Origin: Natronosalvus amylolyticus
GTDB taxonomy: Archaea > Halobacteriota > Halobacteria > Halobacteriales > Natrialbaceae
Direction of reading: 5' to 3'
Assembly: GCF_024298845.1 (NCBI RefSeq)
Contig: NZ_CP101156.1
Location: forward strand, 1,178,001-1,242,000
Length of the DNA stretch: 64,000 bases
Below the pieces are notes generated by a model. The model had not been told where the DNA came from, ran no database searches, and saw only the letters and a list, made by a program, of their open reading frames with translations. Each line of letters starts with the position of its first letter. The first letter of the stretch is position 1. Position numbers and translations under genes: made by a program. This document shows positions 26,631 through 38,832 of the stretch, in pieces.

Positions 26631-27578
26631 CTAGCTCGTCGCCGGCGACATATCGATGTTGAGCGCCTTTCGCAGGAGCTGGATGAATCCCATCGAACAG
26701 AGGAAATACCAGACAATCCACGCACGGAGTGGACCGATGATGCCATCGCTCCACTCGACTTCGCCGGCGATCGGCATGATGACGGTTTCGGTAACCACCT
26801 GATCGCCGGTCGCGTGGATTTTCCAGTACATCCAGAGGAACAGCGGAATGGTAAAGAGCATGATCCAGACCATCGGTCGGAACTGCTCTTTGAACATGCC
26901 AAGGTTGTCCGCCATGGCTTCCATCTGCTCTTCCTGGACCTTGTCGAGTTCGTTGTCGAGTTTCTCGAGTTCGGCCTCGCTTGCGCCTCGTTCTTCGGCT
27001 TCCTTTTTGCGTTCCTGGACATCGCTGCGTTTGTCCTGCATGGCTTTCATCCGCTCCTGGTACTTGCCCATGCGTTCCATGTCCATCAGGTTCGCCTGGA
27101 GGAGCGTCGAATACAGCCCCGTCAACATCGCGACTGCCAGGATAACGGTGTAAAACGGCATCGAAGCAGCCAGCGGACCGAGCGCGATGTCGATAACTCC
27201 GCCGATCGAATCTCGAACGGAGTCGAACCAGTAGCCGACCATAAACAGGACCGACGCCAATCCGGCCAGTTTGTCCCACTGTGACCATTTCGAGGCCTCC
27301 GCGTCGACTTCCGGCAGATCTGCCGCCCCTTCGGCGTCGCCGTCGAGCGCGCTATCGAACGCCTCCCGGTCGGCTATCTCGAATCCCTCGTCACCATCGA
27401 CCAGTACCCCTTTCTCGATCAATCGACCCCACTGCCCACTCGTCAGGTCATCTCGAACGTCCGCCCACTCGACTTCGCCGCCGTTTTCGTCGACCGTCTG
27501 GCGAATCGACTCGAGTGCCTCCTCGAAGGAGCCATCTTCGCGGACGAGGGCATTGATCTTCTCCGCTGTACGCGTCAT
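26631..27578 (-). CDS. DUF106 membrane insertase-like protein (Oxa1/EMC3 superfamily)
   Basis: 315 residues. About 95 hydrophilic N-terminal residues are followed by a membrane helix (LAGLASVLFMVGYWF), a second (PFYTVILAVAMLTGLYSTLL) and then a charged coiled coil rich in Lys/Glu/Arg (about 180-240). Two more helices follow (WIMLFTIPLFLWMYWKIH, AWIVWYFLCSMGFIQLL). The helix-coiled coil-helix layout is that of archaeal DUF106, a homologue of Oxa1/YidC/EMC3 that helps insert membrane proteins. It belongs with secY and adk in conserved archaeal gene order. Confidence 0.93.
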   Translation of the reverse strand: MTRTAEKINALVREDGSFEEALESIRQTVDENGGEVEWADVRDDLTSGQWGRLIEKGVLVDGDEGFEIADREAFDSALDGDAEGAADLPEVDAEASKWSQWDKLAGLASVLFMVGYWFDSVRDSIGGVIDIALGPLAASMPFYTVILAVAMLTGLYSTLLQANLMDMERMGKYQERMKAMQDKRSDVQERKKEAEERGASEAELEKLDNELDKVQEEQMEAMADNLGMFKEQFRPMVWIMLFTIPLFLWMYWKIHATGDQVVTETVIMPIAGEVEWSDGIIGPLRAWIVWYFLCSMGFIQLLRKALNIDMSPATS

Positions 27579-27719
27579 CTGCTTGGGCTAGGTCACCTGC
27601 GGTATACAAGTGTTTATCTTCGCGCCCGGGTCGGGGGTTATCGTACTCGCTTTCCGTTCAACACACCCATTGCTTTTAGTTAGAAGTAGAACTCGAATCA
27701 TCACTAGTGTATAATCAAT

Positions 27720-27734
27720 ACTTTTATAAATATA
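27720..27734 (+). promoter_or_regulatory. TATA box of the giant surface protein gene
   Basis: ACTTTTATAAATATA ends about 20 bp before the ATG at 27755. It lies inside an AT-rich stretch quite unlike the surroundings. The spacing predicts a leaderless mRNA. Confidence 0.7.
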
Positions 27735-27754
27735 TAGGTGAAATTAGCAATCGT

Positions 27755-30700
27755 ATGGGTGTGGTAACCGAGGGCATATCAATTGAACAGCGAGGTGACG
27801 CACCGCTCATCGGCGTTGTCTTGCTATTTGGTATGGTATTTGTTGGGGCGGCAGTGCTCGCTGTGACGGGAATGGCTGCGCTCGAGGCACTCGAGAGCAG
27901 TTCAGCACACGAACAGGCAGCTTCGTCCGTGGACATGACTCATCACGGAATTTCGACGACGACAACGACCTACTCGGAGGAAGTCGTCCCGTGGACTGAC
28001 GCCAAGTACAGTGACGATGGGACGGTATACATCGTGTGGTACAACGAATCCGAAGCTGGCTCACTCGATCCGGATGGTGAGGCCGCTGTCCATCTCGAAT
28101 CGCTCGGTGCGATCGAATACGAAACCGGAGACAGTGTTCTCGCCTATCAGAGTGGTGGGACGTGGGAACGAAGCGGTTCGACCACCACCGTGCGATCAGC
28201 ACCGACGATGGCTGGAGACGACGGTCTCACTCTCAGTTTCGTCACCATCGATGAAGATGACGTCCGAGGTTCAGAAGCCACGGTTCGACACCAACCAACC
28301 GATGGCTTCAACGGCGCTATCGAAGAGGCAATGTCGGCTGCTCGTAGTAACGGCTATACGGATGTCGCAGTCGTCATCGAAAGCGAGTTTCACGATGGAT
28401 GGCGAAGACATCTCGAGTCGACGTTCGGTGCACAGAACGTATCGACGGACGTCGCGTCCTTTGAAGACGAAAACTACGTTGGTGGCTCGTTCGATGTCGA
28501 CGGTTCTCAGACCGTAATCGCGACGCAGACGGAGACGATGGAGCCAGTGCCGCCGTTCTTCTGGGTGAAAACGGACCGGGGGTTAGTCGATGCAAGCGGT
28601 TCTCCGACAGACACGTTTGTCAACGCTGGCGGTGACTGGATGAACTTCGAAACGACTGTCGAGAACACTGGCGACATCGATGACGAACAGGATATCCGTC
28701 TGCGAATACCCGGCGTCGAATTCAACACACCACATCACGAAGCGACAAAAACGCTTGCTGGCGGCGAGTCTGCCGACGTTACTCTCTCAGTCAATCCCGG
28801 GCAGGCCAAGGGCCTCGAGTCCGGCCAGACGTACGAATACGAGATCCTGACCGAGGACGACGAAACCGATCCACGGGGCTCGTTTTATTACACCGAATAT
28901 GAAGGCGTCGAATACCGGATTAGCCAGACGGCAGTGAGTCGATCCGGAGAGTTGATCAACGTCTCTACTGACATCGCAAACATCGGTGCAAAGAACGGAT
29001 CGAAGAACGTTACACTCACTATTAGGGGTGAAACGTCTGGTCAGGAAGTTACCAGTACAACCAGCCCCATGCCGCTTGAGTATGGATCGAACGCTACTGT
29101 TTCGTGGTCGATAAACGAAACCAACTGGCCCAATGGCGAGTATGAACTCGATATCGTTACGGGCGACGAAGGACCACAGGGTCCAAACAACCCCGACAAT
29201 GCAGATTCGTCAGCCACTTTCGAGGTAACCAATGGATTCGAACCGCAAGTTGCAGTCACCGCCGATCTAGGCGTCCCCGAAGACCAACAGGTGTCCGGAG
29301 AGACGGGCCACGTCATTCCCGATGGAGCTGATGCCTCGATCGAAGTGAGCGTAGCAAATACACATTTATTCGAACAAGAACAGCCAGTGACGCTCACCCT
29401 CATGGACGATGGGACAGTCGTCGAGCAGGTGGAAAAATCGATCACGATCGACGGTGCGAGCACGAAGCAAATTTCCCTTCCAATTGCTGATCACGCGGTC
29501 GATGCGGGCACAATCTACCAGTACGATATCGCTACCGAAGACGACTCTCTCGATCACCTGGGGTCGTTCCTGGTCGTCGAAGATGGCGACACCCCTGCGT
29601 TTTCGATTGAGGGAATCGACGTCCGCAATTCGTCTGTCAAGCCGAACGATGCTCTCCACCTCGATGTTACCCTCACGAACGAAGGCGACGCTGGGGAGCA
29701 GTTCGTCTGGCTCGAGGGCTTCCATGACGATATCGTCGCCGTCGACGACATCGATATCGATGCAGGGGAGTCCAAAACTGTGCCTATCGTGTGGGATAGC
29801 GTGGCTGCCCCTCGGTCTGGGGAGACGACGTCAGTGACGCTTCGAACCGATGGAGATAACGCGACAGCGAGCGTCGACGTTGATCCACTTTTACAGGTCA
29901 ACAGCGTGGAGTCCACCGCCGATGTTATTTCGCCCGGTGAATCGGTACAGATCGTGACGGAACTCGAGAGCGTCGCTGGCACTGCCAGCCAACAGGTCTC
30001 CCTGGAGCGTGCCGATGGAACGATTATCGACACGACTGCCGTCACTGTCGACGAAGATGAGACGAAAACCGTCACCTTCGACTACCAGACCGATGCCGAT
30101 ACGATCACAGAGCGAGTCTCCGTGACGACCGACGACGACGAACGTGACGGATTGGTCGTCGTCGAACGAGATGGCCCAATCTGTGACGCTGTCGACTACG
30201 AGGGAGCCGGGACCGAGTCCGACCCCTACCAGATTAGTACGATCGATGAACTCCAGTGTATCAACGACCACGACCTCGAGGCACACTACGAACTCGTCGC
30301 TGATATCGACGCACACGGCACAGAGTACTGGAACGATGGGAAAGGATTCGAGCCGATTGGTCCAGACGGTCACAACTATCCAAACACCTATTGGCAATCT
30401 CCTGAAGCAATTGACCACGAACCGTTCGGCGGGAACTTCGACGGAAACGGACACGTTATCGATGGGCTAAGTATTGACCGCCCCGATGAGAATTTCGTCG
30501 GCCTGTTCGGCGCAACCAGTTATACGCAGGATTTCCATCCCGTTACGGGCGATGATGTCCAACCTGGTGATGGTTCTGTGATCCAAAGTGTCAGACTGAC
30601 AAACGTGAGCGTCGTTGGGAATCAACACGTCGGTGGACTGGTCGGGCAGGCTGGGGGAACGGTTCTTGACGCTCGAAGTGAAGGCTACGTCGAAGGCCAG

Positions 30701-31786
30701 GAGCAGTTGGTCGGCGGTCTCATCGGTGATGGTGCCCACGCCGATATCGATAATCGGCTCGTTGCAGTTGGAACTGTCGTCGGTGGTGAGATCAACGCCG
30801 TTGGCAATAATCGATTGAACCACGAGGGAATTGGCGGACTTGTCGGCCGTGCCACCTGGAATACGCAGGTTTCGATGGCGTATACACACACGGATGTTAG
30901 CGGTGACGAACACGTCGGTGCTATTATCGGTACGTCTTCGTACCGCGATTCGACGTTCGAACAGATGTATACGAGTGGGACAGCGACTGCCGACAGCGCT
31001 GAAGCGGGAGCAGTCGTCGGCACGGTCCTGTCTCACGGGGACGAGTTTGCAGATAGTATCTACTGGGATACGACCGTCGAACCGGCAGCATACGGTGAGG
31101 CGGGCAACTGGTTCCGTGACATCAATATGAACCGTGTGCAGACCGAGTGGAACGGAAGAAACACTCAGGAAATGACCGGACTCGAGGTAAACCAACCCGG
31201 ACACATGGAGAACCTCGTATTCGAAGAAGACGGCGGCCCGTGGGTTGCGATACCCGATTCGTACCCACGGTTCGCCTGGGAACTCGCCGCTGAAGGAACG
31301 TTCGATGTCTCGATCGACGAGGCCCCAGAGGAAGCCACTGCCGGGGAGTTCCTCGAGGTCGAAGTGACGGTGACGAGTCGGTACGAAGACAGCGATGAAT
31401 CAGATGTGACACAGACGATCGTTCTCACTGACCCCGATGGACAAACGGTCGACACGCAGTCAGTCACGTTACCGAGCACGCTCGGAAAAGATGAAACAGA
31501 ACAGATTACACTGGTCTGGCGGACTGACGACGAAGACGTCGGAACTGGTGATCTCACCGTCCGCAGTGAGGAGAATCAGGAGACGACGACGATCGAGATC
31601 AGCCCACTCGAGTTGGGTCCTGGGCAATCCGATGGAGACGTTCCAGATATCGGGATTGGTGACGGTGGTATCGAAAACGGATCGCCACCGAATCTGGGCC
31701 CTGGTCACTCGGATTCGGGTGCAGAGAACGGATCGGTACACGATCCGAACATCGATATCAGTATCGATGGTGTGACTATCCACTAG
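27755..31786 (+). CDS. Giant pilin-signal surface protein with CARDB-like and GLUG domains
   Basis: 1343 residues from ATG 27755; a GTG 48 bp upstream overlaps the promoter. The N-terminus RGDAPLIGVVLLFGMVFVGA plus AVLAVTGMAALEAL is a pilin-like signal/helix. Several CARDB/Ig-like repeats follow (for example VRNSSVKPNDALHLDVTLTN, NTGDIDDEQDIRLRIPG). GTESDPYQISTIDELQCIND and FGGNFDGNGHVIDGLSI then mark a GLUG-type beta-helical region with IGGLVGRAT and HVGAIIGTSS repeats. A further CARDB-like domain and a low-complexity tail with repeated LGPGQSD/LGPGHSD end the protein. No C-terminal anchor is seen. It is probably an adhesin-like cell-surface or pilus-tip protein. It sits on the opposite strand between adk and DUF106. 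Confidence 0.85.
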   Translation: MGVVTEGISIEQRGDAPLIGVVLLFGMVFVGAAVLAVTGMAALEALESSSAHEQAASSVDMTHHGISTTTTTYSEEVVPWTDAKYSDDGTVYIVWYNESEAGSLDPDGEAAVHLESLGAIEYETGDSVLAYQSGGTWERSGSTTTVRSAPTMAGDDGLTLSFVTIDEDDVRGSEATVRHQPTDGFNGAIEEAMSAARSNGYTDVAVVIESEFHDGWRRHLESTFGAQNVSTDVASFEDENYVGGSFDVDGSQTVIATQTETMEPVPPFFWVKTDRGLVDASGSPTDTFVNAGGDWMNFETTVENTGDIDDEQDIRLRIPGVEFNTPHHEATKTLAGGESADVTLSVNPGQAKGLESGQTYEYEILTEDDETDPRGSFYYTEYEGVEYRISQTAVSRSGELINVSTDIANIGAKNGSKNVTLTIRGETSGQEVTSTTSPMPLEYGSNATVSWSINETNWPNGEYELDIVTGDEGPQGPNNPDNADSSATFEVTNGFEPQVAVTADLGVPEDQQVSGETGHVIPDGADASIEVSVANTHLFEQEQPVTLTLMDDGTVVEQVEKSITIDGASTKQISLPIADHAVDAGTIYQYDIATEDDSLDHLGSFLVVEDGDTPAFSIEGIDVRNSSVKPNDALHLDVTLTNEGDAGEQFVWLEGFHDDIVAVDDIDIDAGESKTVPIVWDSVAAPRSGETTSVTLRTDGDNATASVDVDPLLQVNSVESTADVISPGESVQIVTELESVAGTASQQVSLERADGTIIDTTAVTVDEDETKTVTFDYQTDADTITERVSVTTDDDERDGLVVVERDGPICDAVDYEGAGTESDPYQISTIDELQCINDHDLEAHYELVADIDAHGTEYWNDGKGFEPIGPDGHNYPNTYWQSPEAIDHEPFGGNFDGNGHVIDGLSIDRPDENFVGLFGATSYTQDFHPVTGDDVQPGDGSVIQSVRLTNVSVVGNQHVGGLVGQAGGTVLDARSEGYVEGQEQLVGGLIGDGAHADIDNRLVAVGTVVGGEINAVGNNRLNHEGIGGLVGRATWNTQVSMAYTHTDVSGDEHVGAIIGTSSYRDSTFEQMYTSGTATADSAEAGAVVGTVLSHGDEFADSIYWDTTVEPAAYGEAGNWFRDINMNRVQTEWNGRNTQEMTGLEVNQPGHMENLVFEEDGGPWVAIPDSYPRFAWELAAEGTFDVSIDEAPEEATAGEFLEVEVTVTSRYEDSDESDVTQTIVLTDPDGQTVDTQSVTLPSTLGKDETEQITLVWRTDDEDVGTGDLTVRSEENQETTTIEISPLELGPGQSDGDVPDIGIGDGGIENGSPPNLGPGHSDSGAENGSVHDPNIDISIDGVTIH

Positions 31787-31936
31787 CGGTTTCTCCGACT
31801 GTCGGATAACCGGCGACGTCTTCCGCTCTCGCTCACACGTCACCGCTTGACGTAGTAGTCCTCTCCCAACTGTCGACTCATGGGTGAAATCGACCGTTAC
31901 CGCCCGATTTCAGCCATGGGTTCCGGTTTAGGAAGC

Positions 31937-32572
31937 CTAGCTCGTTTCTTCGACCGTTTCCTTCACGTCCTCCCACACGTCATCGGGTGGCTGCTCACCA
32001 TCGACTCGCTCGAGGCGACCGTCATCTTCGTAGTATTCGAGAACTGCTGCCGTATTCTCGGAATACACACGGAGTCGTTCACGAACGGTCTCTTCGGTGT
32101 CGTCTTCCCGCTGGATCAACCTTTCTTCGACGTCGGGGTCTTCCGGCGGGTTGTATTCGACGTGATAGATGTCGCCCGTTTCGGGGTCCATCCGTCGCCC
32201 GGTCAGTCGGTGGACGAGTTCCGCCTCACTCACGTCGAGGGCGATAACGACGTCCAGATCCGTCATTCCTTCGAGTTCTTCGACTTGCTCGAGGTTGCGT
32301 GGATAGCCATCTAAAATAAAGCCATCTGCCGAAGAGAGTGCTTCGTCGACGATTGCGTTGACGACGGCGTCTGGCACGAGTTCACCCTGATCCATGTACT
32401 CGCCGGGGGTGTCGTACTCGAGGTCGAGATGGGAGATATCCATCTCCTTGTTCGACCGGAGTGCGTCTCCGGTCGTGATGTGTTCGATATCGAAGTGGTC
32501 TGCAATTTTTGCGCTCTGGGTTCCTTTGCCGGCCCCGGGAGCCCCGAGGATGAGAATACGTGGCTGTGCCAT
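31937..32572 (-). CDS. adk: Adenylate kinase
   Basis: 211 residues. The P-loop is [17 protein letters not shown], the AMP-binding block [11 protein letters not shown] and the lid [29 protein letters not shown] is also present. The lid lacks a zinc-binding Cys cluster. It interconverts AMP, ADP and ATP. It belongs to the archaeal secY-adk-DUF106 group but here lies 12.5 kb from secY. Confidence 0.97.
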   Translation of the reverse strand: MAQPRILILGAPGAGKGTQSAKIADHFDIEHITTGDALRSNKEMDISHLDLEYDTPGEYMDQGELVPDAVVNAIVDEALSSADGFILDGYPRNLEQVEELEGMTDLDVVIALDVSEAELVHRLTGRRMDPETGDIYHVEYNPPEDPDVEERLIQREDDTEETVRERLRVYSENTAAVLEYYEDDGRLERVDGEQPPDDVWEDVKETVEETS

Positions 32573-32610
32573 ATGCGCTCGTTCAGCGCCAGCACATAAA
32601 GGCTTAAAGA

Positions 32611-33042
32611 ATGGCGCACGATCATCCGGCTATGACGCGATTTTCCGCCGAGACGCCCCGTGAACGGGTACGGCTGATCGTCGACGCGATTACGGCTCAC
32701 CGCGAGCGGGCGAGCCCGTACCTGACGATCGAGATCGACGAAACGAGTCTCGAGGATGGCGCCGGACCGGACCCCGACCTCGGCGTCCCCTGGATACAGT
32801 TCGCCGATGGAACGATCAGCCTCGATTGTACTGACGACGAACTCGAGCGGTTGAAAGGGTTACTAGCAGAGTTTCCGGCGTTCAAAATCGAGGAACTGAT
32901 CCGGCCCGAAGAAGCCGAGGGGACGAACGCGCGCGTGAGCGCGAAAGCTGATCCGAACCGGATTGCCCAGTTCTGTGACGGCGTGATACAGGAGGTGTTC
33001 GATTGCCCTGAAGACACGATTATCTGGATTGCTGCGGTGTGA
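32611..33042 (+). CDS. Conserved haloarchaeal hypothetical protein
   Basis: 143 residues from ATG 32611 (an internal ATG at 32632 is possible). It is acidic and soluble, with [19 protein letters not shown] then YLTIEIDET and [20 protein letters not shown]. It has no recognised motif. The promoter ATAAAGGCTTAAAG lies directly upstream, divergent from adk. Confidence 0.8.
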   Translation: MAHDHPAMTRFSAETPRERVRLIVDAITAHRERASPYLTIEIDETSLEDGAGPDPDLGVPWIQFADGTISLDCTDDELERLKGLLAEFPAFKIEELIRPEEAEGTNARVSAKADPNRIAQFCDGVIQEVFDCPEDTIIWIAAV

Positions 33043-33223
33043 AAAACGGTGATAGCACAACGGAACCGTTTGTGCGGCACAACTGACGGGAATTGTCGTC
33101 GCTACGTGTCGATCAGCGGCCAGGTCAGTTCGTCGCTGACACAACAACGGACAGCGTAACGAGTTATCGGTGATTGCCCGAGTGAAGACGAGGACAACCG
33201 ATACTCAAGCACAACAGACCGTG

Positions 33224-33514
33224 TTAATCGATGGTCAACGAGTTGTCGCCGACAGCCTCATCATCGACACCCTCGTCCCACTCGAGTTCGAACTCAACAC
33301 TCAGTTCGGGCGTCCCACCCGAGGAAGACGTTTCTCGCTCGGCCTTGATTTCGAACGTGGGGTTTGCCGGGACGTCCATCGTAACTGAGTCTGTTCCTGA
33401 CTCGAGGCTGAGTGGCTCCCCGCTTTCGATTCGGTCGGCCACAGAGCGAAGGTAGTCAGCGATTTCGTCAGTAGACATTTGCTGTTCGAATTTGAAGAGG
33501 ACTTCTTCTGGCAT
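33224..33514 (-). CDS. Amphi-Trp domain protein
   Basis: 96 residues from ATG 33514. MPEEVLFKFEQQMSTDEIAD and LRSVADRIESGEPLSLESG match the small amphi-Trp domain family found in haloarchaea and some bacteria. The C-terminus is an acidic beta-rich segment (LSVEFELEWDEG). Function unknown. Confidence 0.85.
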   Translation of the reverse strand: MPEEVLFKFEQQMSTDEIADYLRSVADRIESGEPLSLESGTDSVTMDVPANPTFEIKAERETSSSGGTPELSVEFELEWDEGVDDEAVGDNSLTID

Positions 33515-33716
33515 ACATTGAATAACGTGGTCACGGCATAAAACCGTACCCCTGGCTCGAGGTCGAATCGATAGATGGTGGGGCCGCTCAACTGACCTCA
33601 TTTCGCCACGGTAAGCAGGAATTATGCCGCCTGTTCGCCAGGAGAGAACGACAGACAAAAGACCAGGTAGTCAAACTATACAGTGACGGACATCGGCTGG
33701 TGTGACGACGCAACCG

Positions 33717-33757
33717 AAAATCTGGTGAACGACTGCCTTGTTCGCTCACCAGATTTT
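33717..33757. repeat. Perfect 12-bp inverted repeat upstream of coxB
   Basis: AAAATCTGGTGA (33717-33728) and TCACCAGATTTT (33746-33757) are exact inverted arms around a 17-nt loop. It lies within the 312-bp region between the amphi-Trp gene and coxB, 15 bp before the likely coxB TATA box. It could be an operator, attenuator hairpin or remnant of an element. Confidence 0.6.
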
Positions 33758-33771
33758 GGTGGGGCGTTTCC

Positions 33772-33782
33772 AAATAGATAAG
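33772..33782 (+). promoter_or_regulatory. Probable TATA box of the coxB-coxAC operon
   Basis: AAATAGATAAG precedes the coxB start by about 45 bp, giving a predicted short leader. The 12-bp inverted repeat just upstream could control it. Confidence 0.45.
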
Positions 33783-33826
33783 TGCACCCAGCCATCATCG
33801 TCCCATAACAGGACTACTCAACCGAG

Positions 33827-34812
33827 GTGACCACAATCTCCATCCCACTTCCGACCCTGCTGATGACACGTGTCGACGTTTTCGAGGATATCTTCCTCGT
33901 GTTCCTTGGACTGGGGACGCTCGTCGGTATCATCGTCATCACTTACACGTTGTATAATGCGTACAAATACCGTGACGACGGCGCTCGCGACCCGGACGAA
34001 AACTTGCCCACGCTGGGCGAGCTCCCAACGGGTGGTAGCGGTGGGAAGAAGCTCTTCCTTTCGTTTATTCTGAGTGCCATCATCGTCATTTCGCTGGTTC
34101 TCTGGACCTACGGCATGCTGTTGTACGTCGAAGACGGGCCCGAAGGACCAGGCGAAGACGCAATCGAAGTTGACGTCGAAGGATTCGCCTTCGGCTGGAG
34201 CTTCTATTACGAAAACGGCGTCGAATCCAGTAACGAAATGGTCGTCCCAGCAGACACACCCATCTGGATTGAGGTGACTGCGACAGACGTCTGGCATGCG
34301 TTCGGCGTTTCGGAGTTGCGGGTGAAATCCGACGCACTCCCAGGCGAAACTGACGTTACGTGGTTCGTTGCCGAAGACGAAGGTGAGTATCTGATCGAAT
34401 GCTTCGAACTCTGTGGCCCCGGCCACTCCGGCATGGAGGGCACGTTGACGGTCAAGAGTGAAGCCGAATACGAACAGTGGCTCGAGGACCAGTTGACGGT
34501 CACGATCGATCTCGAAGACGCGGAGGGTGAACCAATCACCGATCCGGACGCAATCGAAGGCTCGCTTGTGCACGGTGATGACACCGTTGTGACCTTCACC
34601 GAGGACGACTTCGAGGACGGCGAACTCCGGATTACTGTCGACGAGGGAGACACGTATACGCTGCTCGTCGAGTCGCCAGATGGCGCCTTCGAAACGATCG
34701 AGATGGACGTCGACATCGTCAGCGGTCCAGACGAAACCCTCACACTCGAGGAACCCGGTGATGACGACGAAAACGATACTGAAGACAATGAAAACGACGG
34801 AGGTGACGACTG

Positions 34813-34813
<1 letters not shown>
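33827..34813 (+). CDS. coxB: Cytochrome c oxidase subunit II
   Basis: 328 residues from GTG 33827; ATG 33863 is an alternative. Two membrane helices (LVFLGLGTLVGIIVITYTLY, SFILSAIIVISLVLWTYGML) precede the CuA cupredoxin domain. It has GFAFGWSFYY, DVWHAFGV and CFELCGPGHSGM, so C192, C196, the two His and Met are complete. About 110 extra acidic C-terminal residues follow the CuA site (a small beta domain and an Asp/Glu tail), longer than the usual subunit II. The stop overlaps the coxAC ATG by one base. Confidence 0.95.
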
Positions 34814-37293
<2,480 letters not shown>

Positions 37294-37299
37294 GCGGAT

Positions 37300-37500
37300 T
37301 CAGCCCCCGACGAACTTTTCGACGCTGTTTGTGATTTTTAATTCTTCCTCGAGTGGGCTATCGAATTCGATGTTGATGGGATTGTTCTCAGTCTGAGAGC
37401 CGGTGGATACTTCGATCGATGCGCGTTCGACGCTCACCGAACCGTCCGTGTCCGACGGGGTAACTCGACCAGACCCATACCACTGGTACCGTCTCCTCAT
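37300..37500 (-). CDS. Small hypothetical ORF convergent to coxAC
   Basis: 66 residues from ATG 37500, ending 6 bp from the coxAC stop. It has plausible halophilic composition (SVSVERASIEVSTGS, EFDSPLEEELK) but no recognised family and no clear TATA box. It may be a real short protein or chance. Confidence 0.4.
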   Translation of the reverse strand: MRRRYQWYGSGRVTPSDTDGSVSVERASIEVSTGSQTENNPINIEFDSPLEEELKITNSVEKFVGG

Positions 37501-37667
37501 GCTTAATCATCGAAGCGAGCCTCTTGGAATAGTCAGGGGCCCAGTGACCGTACAGTGGGAGCTGGCCGCAATGTTGGCGGTGGTGTACGAAAGAATACCT
37601 ATCTTGAAACGAAAATCACTGCCGTCCCCAATACACGTTTTTCCTCGACCGAAGCAAATCAGAGCGT

Positions 37668-38039
37668 ATGTTGTCCAACGAAGACAGCGACCGACTTGAG
37701 GCGGCGTGCTCGGAAACCGTAGGCCAGGCATTGCGAAGCATCGTCTATTTTACCGAAGACGATTTCGACCAGGTTCACCTCACGGATTATCTTTCGGCCG
37801 AGGCAGACATAGCAGCGTTCGTCGATAACGAACGCGAGGGATTCCACCGGGTTTCGACACACGAAGGATCCGAACTCGGTCGGTACGAATACACTATTCG
37901 GCGGTTCGAAAGAGGATATCTGGTTCGTGTGATTTCGGATTCCAAGGGAGTCTTCGTAACGACGAACCAGCTACCGACCGAAGAATTCGACGAACTGGCA
38001 TCGGCCGTGGAGCGGGTAATGAAAACGTGGAACGAGTGA
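37668..38039 (+). CDS. Conserved haloarchaeal hypothetical protein
   Basis: 123 residues. LEAACSETVGQALRSIVYFT, DDFDQVHLTDYLSAEAD and FERGYLVRVISDSKGVFVTT form a compact alpha/beta protein of the kind common in haloarchaea near redox or signalling genes. No motif allows a function. Confidence 0.8.
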   Translation: MLSNEDSDRLEAACSETVGQALRSIVYFTEDDFDQVHLTDYLSAEADIAAFVDNEREGFHRVSTHEGSELGRYEYTIRRFERGYLVRVISDSKGVFVTTNQLPTEEFDELASAVERVMKTWNE

Positions 38040-38088
38040 GACCAGTTTTCATTGGACAGGCACAGACCGCCAAATCGTAGGTGATTTA

Positions 38089-38550
38089 TCACTCCTCGTT
38101 TTCTGCATCGACGGCCCGACGCCCATGTACGTCGTCGATTCGAAGGTCGTACCATTCGAAATCGAGATCTTTCAACGGCTCCTGAAACACTTCGGGTGAC
38201 GCGATCTTCGAGAAGGCTGCGAAAATCCCGGCCGGTCGTGAATTTTCGGCAACCGGGATCTCGTGGAGGGTGCCCCGAACGACTACACTCCGCCAGTCGT
38301 GGATCGATTCCCAGTCGTACGCCGACAAAGTAACCTGATTTCCTTCCTCTATATACTTCGCTTTCAGACTCTCCTCACCGAAAGACAGTTGAAAGATGAT
38401 CCGATCTTCGACCCGATCGTATCCGAACGACATCGGAATCCCGTAACCGCCCGTTTCGTTACCGAACGACAACGTGCCGACTCCCTTCGATTCGAGGTAT
38501 TCGGCCACTGCATCGTCGTCCATAACAACGCCGTAACTGTCACTGGACAT
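38089..38550 (-). CDS. Pyridoxamine 5'-phosphate oxidase-like flavin-binding protein
   Basis: 153 residues from ATG 38550; the frame stays open upstream into copy B of a dispersed repeat, which is not coding. VGTLSFGNETGGYGIPMSFG and IIFQLSFGEESLKAKYI are the split-barrel strands of the family. DWRSVVVRGTLHEIP is the usual third block. It probably binds FMN or F420; substrate unknown. Confidence 0.88.
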   Translation of the reverse strand: MSSDSYGVVMDDDAVAEYLESKGVGTLSFGNETGGYGIPMSFGYDRVEDRIIFQLSFGEESLKAKYIEEGNQVTLSAYDWESIHDWRSVVVRGTLHEIPVAENSRPAGIFAAFSKIASPEVFQEPLKDLDFEWYDLRIDDVHGRRAVDAENEE

Positions 38551-38590
38551 ATCCAATCGGCACATTACGAGAGCTAATAAAGGGCACCGT

Positions 38591-38676
38591 CTATACTGGT
38601 CAGTGAAAGTCATTGTACACCCTCTCGCAATACGGCGTCGCGGTAGGTGTGTAAATCGTTTCACCGGCTACTATGA
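38591..38676. repeat. Dispersed inverted-repeat element, copy B
   Basis: The left end CTATACTGGTCAGTGAAA and the right end TTTCACCGGCTACTATGAG are imperfect inverted copies. The core (ATTGTACACCCTCTCGCAAT, GGTGTGTAAATCG) matches copy A at 18206. This is the best-preserved copy in the window. Confidence 0.8.
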
Positions 38677-38832
38677 GCACAGTTTGGGGAACGGGCAGGT
38701 CGTGGAGTTTGGTTGGAAGAAGGTTCGTTTCTCGTTGATCGTCACGCCAGGGCCGCGCTCGGTATCGGCGTTGCCCTCCTCTCCGTGTTAGCGTGAGAGG
38801 ATTTTACCGTAGGGTGTCGGGCTGGTTCGTGA

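Noticed and set aside
37300-37500. Intrinsic terminator for coxAC
   Set aside because: A T-rich run (TGATTTTTAATT) occurs downstream of coxAC, but it lies inside the small convergent ORF and has no preceding stem; too weak to call.
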